26,679 bases of DNA, taken from the IMG/VR virus record IMGVR_UViG_3300017726_000063, positions 1 through 26,679 of that record; one strand, 5' to 3'. Shown one piece after another: positions 5,375 through 11,615 of the stretch (within the stretch, counting starts at the first letter, position 1; each line of letters opens with the position of its first letter). The position numbers and the translations under genes were made by a program. The notes beneath the pieces were generated by a model. The model searched no databases and was not told the DNA's origin. It saw nothing but the letters and a program-made list of their open reading frames with translations. The DNA is from a virus.

Positions 5375-5618
5375 TTATTATATCGTAGTAGAAAATATAA
5401 AAGTAGAGCCGAAGAAAGTAGGTGGACTTATATTAACAGAAAAAACTGATACTGACAATAGATATATAAAAGCTAAAATACTTTCAATAGGTAATTTAGT
5501 AAAAGGAGTTGGCAAAGGTGATGTAGTTTACTATGACAAACATGCTGGTCATAGCATACAGGTAAAAGACGATTTGTATAAAGTAATACAAGTTGGTGAT
5601 GTAGTTTTAGTTGAATGA
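5361..5618 (+). CDS. groES: Phage-encoded GroES-type co-chaperonin
   Basis: This 85-residue protein (typical GroES is about 97) matches the cpn10 layout: an N-terminal strand YYIVVENIKVE, a short mobile-loop region ending in GGLILTE (compare GGIVLT in GroES), then KAKILSIGN, the VGKGDVVYYDKHAG turn and a C-terminal GDVVLVE strand. I start at the ATG at 5361; a TTG two codons earlier is also in frame but unneeded. It overlaps groEL by 14 bases and lies after it, the reverse of the usual host groES-groEL order. Its stop overlaps the next start as ATGA, implying coupled translation. It should cap the phage or host GroEL ring. Confidence 0.88.
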   Translation: MQAVNYYIVVENIKVEPKKVGGLILTEKTDTDNRYIKAKILSIGNLVKGVGKGDVVYYDKHAGHSIQVKDDLYKVIQVGDVVLVE

Positions 5619-6055
5619 GACTAACAGCACAAGATTTAAGAGATATGAATTTATTTAAGTATTACAGGCTCGTACGCAAATGGGCCTGTAAAACTTATAA
5701 TCTCAAAGACGCTGATTTAGAACTTTTAATCTATTTAGATTGCAAATCGCGATTTACACGTAATAACTTTATAGAGGGCGTATATACTTACTCGTGGGAT
5801 AAAAACAGATGGGAAAGGCTTCGTAGAGAAGGTTGGATCGATGTTTGGCGAGAAAGAAATAGAACTTCACAAAAATACGCTATCTACAAAACATCATTTA
5901 AATGCAGTCAACTTATATCAAGAATATATAGAATACTTTTAGCAGAAGAGGACTTACCTACTTCAGAAAGAAGTAAATTTTATAAAAATAAATCATATAC
6001 AGACAAAGTCTATAATAAATCTATAGACGATATGATAAAAGATAAAAACAGATAA
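5615..6055 (+). CDS. Possible winged-helix protein (146 aa)
   Basis: The frame encodes 146 residues and starts in an ATGA overlap with groES. The order of elements looks like a winged helix: helix ADLELLIYLDCKSRF (33-47), helix WDKNRWERLRREGW (61-74), then a two-strand wing DVWRERNRTSQKYAIYKTSF (76-95), and a closing helix CSQLISRIYRILLAEEDLP (97-115). MarR-like regulators share this order, but I see no diagnostic residues. The C-terminal 30 residues are basic and Tyr/Lys-rich. A DNA-binding regulator of late genes is the most economical reading; confidence in function is low. Confidence 0.65.
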   Translation: MRLTAQDLRDMNLFKYYRLVRKWACKTYNLKDADLELLIYLDCKSRFTRNNFIEGVYTYSWDKNRWERLRREGWIDVWRERNRTSQKYAIYKTSFKCSQLISRIYRILLAEEDLPTSERSKFYKNKSYTDKVYNKSIDDMIKDKNR

Positions 6056-6057
6056 TT

Positions 6058-6282
6058 ATGAAAGGAATAGGTCCAAACAATTTGGGTATGTCAAAGTCTT
6101 CAGGTAACTACTGCTGTGGAATACCAGACTGCGATCATACGGGTAGTGCAGCTAAATTTAACGATAAGCTAGAAAGTCAAGCAATGAAAGGTAATTTACC
6201 TGAAAATTTTGCTAAAGCAGTTATGGAAAATAAAGAAAAGTCTGCCACACCGTTAAAAAAAGGTTGCACTTCAAAAAAATAA
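6058..6282 (+). CDS. Small hypothetical protein with TPLK motif (74 aa)
   Basis: The frame encodes 74 residues. The N-terminal half is Gly/Ser/Asn-rich (MKGIGPNNLGMSKSSG) with CCGIPDC (residues 19-25), and the C-terminus ends SATPLKKGCTSKK. The TPLK string belongs to a motif shared by several of the following genes. Its four cysteines could coordinate a metal, though spacing matches no known finger. It starts two bases after the previous stop, and the next ATG follows two bases after its own stop. Function unknown; probably a minor virion protein by context (inference). Confidence 0.6.
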   Translation: MKGIGPNNLGMSKSSGNYCCGIPDCDHTGSAAKFNDKLESQAMKGNLPENFAKAVMENKEKSATPLKKGCTSKK

Positions 6283-6284
6283 AA

Positions 6285-6653
6285 ATGTCATTTAAGCTAC
6301 CCAACACTATAAACAGTTTACTAGGACTAGATCCTGTGACAACTACTTATTCAAATCCTGTATTTTTAAAAGATCTACCAGGCGAGATAAAAGGTGAGGC
6401 TAATACTGACGGTACTACGTATGTGGACAAGTCTTTATCAGCAAAAGATAGAGTAGAGGTAAAAAAGCATGAAGACGTACACCATGATCAAATGGGTCAA
6501 AACAGACTCGCGTATGACAATAAAAACGTTTATTGGAAAAAAGACACAGGTAGTCCTATGAAAATATTTTCAAGAGAAGTGATGGAAGAAGGCAATCACA
6601 GCCTACAATGGGAAGCTGAAGCTCACTTAAAACACAAACCAGTAAAAAAATAA
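6285..6653 (+). CDS. HExxH-containing putative zinc peptidase-like protein
   Basis: I start at ATG 6285 (122 aa), right after the upstream stop, rather than at an in-frame non-ATG codon 21 bases earlier that overlaps the neighbour. The N-terminus MSFKLPN carries the FKL motif seen nearby. Residues 62-66 are HEDVH, an HExxH zinc-binding motif within KKHEDVHHDQMGQ, and WEAEAHL (109-115) supplies possible third-ligand glutamates about 45 residues later, the order seen in gluzincin-like small metallopeptidases. A domain this short would be minimal. It could be a virion-associated or capsid-maturation protease, or a non-catalytic relative. No signal peptide. Confidence 0.6.
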   Translation: MSFKLPNTINSLLGLDPVTTTYSNPVFLKDLPGEIKGEANTDGTTYVDKSLSAKDRVEVKKHEDVHHDQMGQNRLAYDNKNVYWKKDTGSPMKIFSREVMEEGNHSLQWEAEAHLKHKPVKK

Positions 6654-6656
6654 AAA

Positions 6657-6944
6657 ATGTCAAATAAAAACAGATCAAACTACACACCGTTTAATATCTA
6701 CCAAAAGAGAAAAATGGCAGAAGATGAAAAATCAGGAACACCGCTAAAGAGTATCTATGCTAAAAACCATAATATGTTTAGTAAAGGTGTAGGTCATCTT
6801 AGAGCAGGTTTAGATAGTGGTTTTGAACTAGCTGAAGGACAAAAAAGAAAAAAACCGCCAGCAATAGTAAACTCACCTGATGAAAGTGGTGGTGGTGCTA
6901 AAGGCGCTGAAGGAGTTGATTTAAGTAATTCAAAAAATCAATAA
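6657..6944 (+). CDS. Small basic, low-complexity protein (95 aa)
   Basis: The frame encodes 95 residues, MSNKNRSNYTPFNIYQKRK onwards. It contains YTPFN and SGTPLKS, two variants of the motif shared by this gene group, and ends in a Gly/Ser-rich acidic segment (SPDESGGGAKGAEG). No hydrophobic core is obvious, so it may be largely disordered. Spacing to both neighbours is short (3 and 11 bases) and there is no Shine-Dalgarno. Probably a small structural or injected protein by context; function not recognised. Confidence 0.6.
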   Translation: MSNKNRSNYTPFNIYQKRKMAEDEKSGTPLKSIYAKNHNMFSKGVGHLRAGLDSGFELAEGQKRKKPPAIVNSPDESGGGAKGAEGVDLSNSKNQ

Positions 6945-6955
6945 ATAAATAAATT

Positions 6956-7861
6956 ATGAGAAAAGCAAAAGGAACACCATTTAAACTAAGGTCTGCTAGT
7001 CCATTTAAGAAAGATGGAGATCCTATAAAAAAAGATCTAGGTAAAAAAGTAAACGATGCAAATCATTTAGTGAATGTGTCAGAAGAAAGAATCACTGTAC
7101 CAGATTACAGTGGTAACCCAGGTAAAGTTGTCAAAGCTTCTAAAGAGCGCTGTGGTATTGAGGTTCCTATGGACGACCCTAGATGTGTAGCTTATTCTAA
7201 AATGAGTGACGATGAAATAAAAGCTTCTGAGCAGAAGCAAGGACTTAGAGAAGGTTATGAGCCACCGGTAGAAGGCGGTGATAGTGTATCTTATAAAGAA
7301 GAAAATATAGCCTCTCCTGGTAAACCTGGTGATAAAATGGATCCATTTACATCTTCTGAATATAGAGTACAAACTAGATTAGGTAAAGTTGCAGGAAATC
7401 AAGCTGTAAAAGCTGCAAGAAAGCAGAAGAGAAATATGACTGATGCTGATTTTGACGCTACAAATGATCAAAGAGTAAAAGATGGTTTAAAACCATTTAA
7501 AAACAAAAGAGCTTGGTTTAAACAGCAAAAATCAGATATTAGAACAGAGCAAGCGGATGCGCAAAGAGAATCTAGTAGAAATAGATTTGATCAATTAAAT
7601 CAAGGTAGAAACGCATCAAGATCTGGTGAACAAATAGAGTACAGAAAAAAAATGAGTAAAGGTTCAGATGGAACTGATTTTACAGTCGCAAGTGATAGTG
7701 ATGTAGAAACTTATGGTAGAACTAGTGATTTAGAAGGGTATAACAGTGGTGATTTTAACTTTAAAGCAATAGGTAAAAGAGTCGCTGATATGGTCGGAAG
7801 AGGCGTTGGTTATGGTAAAAAATCAGGTACACCTTTTAAACTTAATAAATATAAAAAATAA
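6956..7861 (+). CDS. Lys/Asp-rich protein flanked by TPFKL motifs (301 aa)
   Basis: This 301-residue, highly charged protein opens with KGTPFKLRSASPFKKDG and closes with SGTPFKLNKYKK, so near-identical motif copies mark both ends. The middle is rich in Lys, Arg, Asp and Ser, with a CGIEVPMDDPRC segment (two Cys) near residues 67-78 and a very polar section (NQRVK- and RFDQLNQGRN-like). It looks largely disordered. Its TAA overlaps the next ATG by one base (TAATG). Such proteins in phages are often packaged with DNA or act as internal virion proteins, but that is inference. No family recognised. Confidence 0.65.
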   Translation: MRKAKGTPFKLRSASPFKKDGDPIKKDLGKKVNDANHLVNVSEERITVPDYSGNPGKVVKASKERCGIEVPMDDPRCVAYSKMSDDEIKASEQKQGLREGYEPPVEGGDSVSYKEENIASPGKPGDKMDPFTSSEYRVQTRLGKVAGNQAVKAARKQKRNMTDADFDATNDQRVKDGLKPFKNKRAWFKQQKSDIRTEQADAQRESSRNRFDQLNQGRNASRSGEQIEYRKKMSKGSDGTDFTVASDSDVETYGRTSDLEGYNSGDFNFKAIGKRVADMVGRGVGYGKKSGTPFKLNKYKK

Positions 7862-8316
7862 TGGCATTTAAACTAAACAAATCATCGGAGAACTTATTTC
7901 ATAAAATAGGTAAATCAAAATCAAAAAACCCCGCTAAAGATCCTATGCTGAATGTAGGTGTGGGTAAAACATCTGCCTCGGCTTTAAAAAACAAAGGACC
8001 AGCTCTAACACCAGTTGTAGAAAAAGGAGTTATACCTTCTGATATGACAACAGGTAGGTCTGGCTATTTAGACGAGGTTGTTATTAGCTCAAAACCTAAA
8101 AAGGATTATAAAACTAGAGTAGAGCATAGATTAGATAAAACTCAAATAAAAGGTCAAGAAGCTGTAGATGATGGTAACATTAAAAAAGCTAAAAGACTTC
8201 AAAAAAGAAAACAAAGATTACTAGCTAGAAAAGCAAAACAAGACGTTACTAGAGGTAAGAAACAATACGTTAGAAAAGACAAGAAGTTTTATAGAGACAG
8301 AGAAGAAAATGCCTAA
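7861..8316 (+). CDS. Very basic protein with a TonB-box-like motif (151 aa)
   Basis: The frame encodes 151 residues. It opens MAFKLNKSSENLF, again with the FKL motif, and has a C-terminal third dominated by Lys and Arg (KKAKRLQKRKQRLLARKAK, about 114-132). Residues 70-77 are LDEVVISS, which resembles the LDEVVVTA-type TonB box of Bacteroidetes outer-membrane receptors. The basic tail could bind DNA or act as an internal virion protein. The start overlaps the previous stop by one base; the end overlaps the holin start by eight. Function is not recognised and the TonB-box reading is speculative. Confidence 0.62.
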   Translation: MAFKLNKSSENLFHKIGKSKSKNPAKDPMLNVGVGKTSASALKNKGPALTPVVEKGVIPSDMTTGRSGYLDEVVISSKPKKDYKTRVEHRLDKTQIKGQEAVDDGNIKKAKRLQKRKQRLLARKAKQDVTRGKKQYVRKDKKFYRDREENA

Positions 8317-8767
8317 AAAACAATTTAAAGAAACAACTGTTGGTAAGTTATTACTTGGAGCAGCTGGAATGATAAACCCTGCGCTTGGTAGTGTTTTACA
8401 AGGTGTTGTATCACCTAAGGACGCTATTGCAGAGATAACAAAATCAGATGTAAGTGTTGAGGATAAAATAAAATTACAACAACTAATATACGATCAGCAA
8501 AATAAAGAAATAGAAGCTATAACAAATAGATGGCAAGCAGACGCTGCCTCTGATTCATGGCTTAGTAAAAACGTACGCCCACTAGTTTTAGTGTGGTGTA
8601 TTACTATTTTTTCACTTGCAGGTATATTAGATAGTGTTGAAGCAATACCTTTTAATATAGGTGTTACATGGAACGATACTTTTGAGAAGGTTATGATGGC
8701 TGTTGTATTAGCCTATTTCGGCGGGCGCACGACGGAAAAAGCCACAAGTATGATAAAAAAGAAATAA
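8309..8767 (+). CDS. Putative holin (3TM gene-transfer-release type)
   Basis: This 152-residue protein has the layout of the three-segment holin family first named for gene-transfer-agent release. An N-terminal hydrophobic stretch LLLGAAGMINPALGSVLQGVV (14-34) is followed by a Gln/Glu-rich amphipathic helix (56-75), the characteristic RWQADAASDSWLSKNVRPL (74-92), a membrane helix VLVWCITIFSLAGIL (93-107) and a final one VMMAVVLAYFGG (128-139), then a Lys tail. It would form pores in the inner membrane at lysis. No endolysin is visible nearby; it may lie outside the window. The ATG overlaps the upstream gene by eight bases. Confidence 0.8.
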   Translation: MPKKQFKETTVGKLLLGAAGMINPALGSVLQGVVSPKDAIAEITKSDVSVEDKIKLQQLIYDQQNKEIEAITNRWQADAASDSWLSKNVRPLVLVWCITIFSLAGILDSVEAIPFNIGVTWNDTFEKVMMAVVLAYFGGRTTEKATSMIKKK

Positions 8768-8768
8768 A

Positions 8769-9500
8769 ATGGCAAGAATAAGCACTGTAAAGCTAGATAC
8801 TAGTGTCGAAGCTGCAGACAGATTACTAGGTTCAAATAGCGGAGGTGCTACAAAAAACTTCCAGGTATCTGATATTGCTCAGTTTTTAGGTGCTACAAAC
8901 GCTACTGGTATAGCTGGCTCTGTTCCTTTTAAATACACAAACTCGGCAAATATGTCTCCTGGAACCATGCAGGTAAAACCATTAATTAATCAGGCTTTTC
9001 CAACTACAAATAATGTAAACTTAATAGTAAGTAAGTATCAAAATGGACCAGCTGGTAAGTTAGCTCTATCTGTTTTAAATACTTATGTAACAAAAGATAT
9101 TGTAATTTGCCAGGTTCAAGATCCTAGCGTTTTTGCAGTTTATAGAGTAAAAACAATAACTCAAGTAGGTTCTACAGATTATTATGAAATTTCAATGACT
9201 CACCTACAGTCAAACAATAATTCAGACGGCGTAGGTTTTATATCAGATGTTTATTACGTTTTAACACCTTATTCAGGTGCTCAAGATAAAAATTTTACTT
9301 CATCTTTTTCAACTAATGACTTAGTATCTGACTCAGGACAGTATTATTTATTAGTTGATCATAATTTAGGAAAATTTCCAAACATAACAGTAAAAATAAG
9401 CACTGGCTCAATAGTTCAAGTGCCAATAGTACATATAACAAACAATCAATCAAAAGTGTTTTTCAAGGGTTTGAACTCTGGAGTGATACACGCAAACTAA
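8769..9500 (+). CDS. Structural/tail-associated protein (243 aa)
   Basis: The frame encodes 243 residues, MARISTVKLDTSVEAADRLL onwards. The opening (LLGSNSGGATKNFQVSDIAQFLG) matches the start of many marine phage tail and fibre proteins, where a short conserved leader attaches the protein to the tail. The rest is Ser/Thr/Asn/Val-rich and beta-strand-like, with a late LVDHNLGKFPNITVKI segment. No cysteine-rich or enzyme motif is seen. It follows the holin by one base and precedes three larger fibre genes, so a base or adaptor for the fibres is plausible. Confidence 0.7.
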   Translation: MARISTVKLDTSVEAADRLLGSNSGGATKNFQVSDIAQFLGATNATGIAGSVPFKYTNSANMSPGTMQVKPLINQAFPTTNNVNLIVSKYQNGPAGKLALSVLNTYVTKDIVICQVQDPSVFAVYRVKTITQVGSTDYYEISMTHLQSNNNSDGVGFISDVYYVLTPYSGAQDKNFTSSFSTNDLVSDSGQYYLLVDHNLGKFPNITVKISTGSIVQVPIVHITNNQSKVFFKGLNSGVIHAN

Positions 9501-9512
9501 CAAAATTTAAAA

Positions 9513-11402
9513 ATGGCAATACAATTTTTACACGACATTGACTTAAACGGCAATGAACTACAAAACATAAAACTGCATGTTACGAGTTCAGCTCCCTCTG
9601 CGGCAGCTGGTGCAATATTCTTTGACAGTGGTAACAATCTTTTAAAAGTTTGTCTTGACGGTACTAACTTTGTAACTGTAGCAACAGGTTCAGATGCAAA
9701 TACCCAAAACGTTTTTACATCATCTTTCGTAGATAGTAGTAGTGACGCATTGTTAAGACTTACAAAATCTGGAGCTTCAAGTGGCACGCAAGACATAAAG
9801 TTTGTTGCTGGTAATAATATAACTCTTACACCAAATAACGCTGGAGATGAGTTGTCTATTGCAGCATCAACTACACCTTTAACTCAAGAACAAGTTGAAG
9901 ACTTTGTTGGTGGATTAATAACAGGAAATGACGGTGAAGGAATAACAACAACATATGATGATACCAATGGTACGTTAAAAATTGAAGCTGAAAAAGCATC
10001 ATCTACAAATCTAGGTGTAGCTAAGTTTAACACAAACAATTTCTCAGTAAGTGTAGCTGGTGATGTTCAAATAAAAGACAATGGTGTTGCAAATGCCGAA
10101 CTTGTTAACGATAGTATTACAATTAATGGTACAGCTATAGCGTTAGGTGGTTCTGTAACAACTCCAAACGACAATACAGATACATTACAAAACATTTCTG
10201 CTGCTACTGATGATGATGATAAATTTGTTACTTTTGTTGAAACAGCAACTGGCGCACAACAAGGTCAATCACAAAGCAGCTTTAAGTTTAATCCAAGTAC
10301 TGGTACGTTAAAAGTAACAAACTTAGAAGTATCAGGTACTCAAACAATAAGTAATGAAACAGTACAGGTTGTAGAAAATAATACAATATTATTTGAAGGA
10401 GCTACAGCTGATGATTTTGAAACTAAACTTACGCTTGTAGATCCAACAGCAGATAGAACAATACAATTACCAAACCAAAGTGGTTTCGTTGCTGTTTTTG
10501 ATACTGCTTCAACAGCTGCAATAACAGCTACTCCTGCTGAACTTAATACTTTAGATGGTTTTGATGGTGATGTTGATGATTTAAAATATGCAAAAGATCT
10601 TTACGATACTGGTGTAACAGCAACTGAATTTGATAAACTTGACGGTTCTCTTACTCCTGGAGCTAGTACTGTTATTAATAGTGATGGTTTCATACATAAT
10701 GACGGTGGAACCATGAAGCAAACCCAAGTTGGTAAAATTGCTTCACTATTTGCGGGTAATGGTTTAACAGCTACCTCAGGTGTAATTAACATTGATGCCG
10801 CTCAAACTGTAATATCAAGTATATATAATACTGGATTAAAAGTTGGTAAAGCAAGTGATGACGCTAGAATTGATTTCAGTGCATCAGGCGCTGTAAGTAT
10901 TATTGCAAACTCAGATGGTCAAGGGGGTGTTAAAGTTCAATCGTCACAACTATCACCAATAACTCACAACTCTGTAGATCTTGGTAATCAAACTGGTGCT
11001 TTTAAAGATCTATACCTTACTGGTTCAATAAAACTTTCTGGTACTACAGTTACTGCTTCAGGTGCTGAACTTAACTTTGTTGATGGTGTTACATCTAATA
11101 TTCAAACTCAATTAGATGCTAAAGAATCATCTTCAAACAAAGTAACTAAGAAAATAAGTGGTGATGGAAGTACAACAGCTTTTGAGGTAACTCACGGTTT
11201 TGGAACACAACTTGTCAGAACTACCGTATTACATTATGGTAATAATGGAAACAGTGCTACTTATCAAAACGTGTATGTTGATGTTAAAAACTCAACAACT
11301 AGTAACACTTCTAATAATAAAATTACTGTAACATTTGGCAAAGCGCCTTCTAGTACTGAAGACTACTTAGTGCTTGTTGAGAAATTTCCAGCTGTAAGCT
11401 AA
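9513..11402 (+). CDS. Tail fibre-like protein with ELNxLDG repeats (629 aa)
   Basis: The N-terminus (FLHDIDLNGNELQNI, then SSAPSAAAGAIFFDSGNNLLKVCLDG) is the classic marine-phage fibre head, where an AGAIFFDS-like segment precedes a short beta repeat. Later come PAELNTLDGFDG, TEFDKLDGSL and GAELNFVDGVTSNIQTQLDAKE, the ELNxLDG repeats of cyanophage and other marine fibres. The C-terminal 90 residues (STTAFEVTHGFG to LVLVEKFPAVS) form a compact domain that may bind the receptor or trimerise. The protein is low in Cys and Trp, as expected for elongated beta fibres. Exact receptor unknown. Confidence 0.8.
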   Translation: MAIQFLHDIDLNGNELQNIKLHVTSSAPSAAAGAIFFDSGNNLLKVCLDGTNFVTVATGSDANTQNVFTSSFVDSSSDALLRLTKSGASSGTQDIKFVAGNNITLTPNNAGDELSIAASTTPLTQEQVEDFVGGLITGNDGEGITTTYDDTNGTLKIEAEKASSTNLGVAKFNTNNFSVSVAGDVQIKDNGVANAELVNDSITINGTAIALGGSVTTPNDNTDTLQNISAATDDDDKFVTFVETATGAQQGQSQSSFKFNPSTGTLKVTNLEVSGTQTISNETVQVVENNTILFEGATADDFETKLTLVDPTADRTIQLPNQSGFVAVFDTASTAAITATPAELNTLDGFDGDVDDLKYAKDLYDTGVTATEFDKLDGSLTPGASTVINSDGFIHNDGGTMKQTQVGKIASLFAGNGLTATSGVINIDAAQTVISSIYNTGLKVGKASDDARIDFSASGAVSIIANSDGQGGVKVQSSQLSPITHNSVDLGNQTGAFKDLYLTGSIKLSGTTVTASGAELNFVDGVTSNIQTQLDAKESSSNKVTKKISGDGSTTAFEVTHGFGTQLVRTTVLHYGNNGNSATYQNVYVDVKNSTTSNTSNNKITVTFGKAPSSTEDYLVLVEKFPAVS

Positions 11403-11420
11403 TAAATTAAATAAAATAAA

Positions 11421-11615
11421 ATGATAATTAAAGTAGAATATGATAAGTCAGATGCTACTTTAACGCTCACAAAAGATGATGATGTGGTTGCTGTTATCAA
11501 TGACAATACAGTTGTTGATAATAGCGACAAACTATCATTTGAAATAGCGTTAGATGTATCTCAATATCAAGAACAATATAACGAAGCAATAGTAGATGGC
11601 GACAATAACGAGTAA
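11421..11615 (+). CDS. Small acidic protein between fibre genes (64 aa)
   Basis: The frame encodes 64 acidic residues, MIIKVEYDKSDATLTLTKDD onwards, with alternating Val/Thr and Asp suggesting a small beta sheet, then a helix (VSQYQEQYNEAIVDG). A good A/T leader (AAATTAAATAAAATAAA) precedes the ATG. Its last 20 bases overlap the next fibre gene, implying coupled translation. A fibre chaperone or small fibre-associated subunit would fit the position, but nothing in the sequence identifies it. Confidence 0.6.
   Translation: MIIKVEYDKSDATLTLTKDDDVVAVINDNTVVDNSDKLSFEIALDVSQYQEQYNEAIVDGDNNE

Noticed and set aside
5355-5618. TTG start for groES at 5355
   Set aside because: An ATG two codons downstream gives a normal GroES start, with no need for a rare start codon.
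7079-7372. A 97-codon minus-strand frame under the 301-aa gene
   Set aside because: It is antisense to a Lys/Asp-rich gene; its Phe/Ile/Arg-rich sequence is the expected mirror of Lys/Asp codons.
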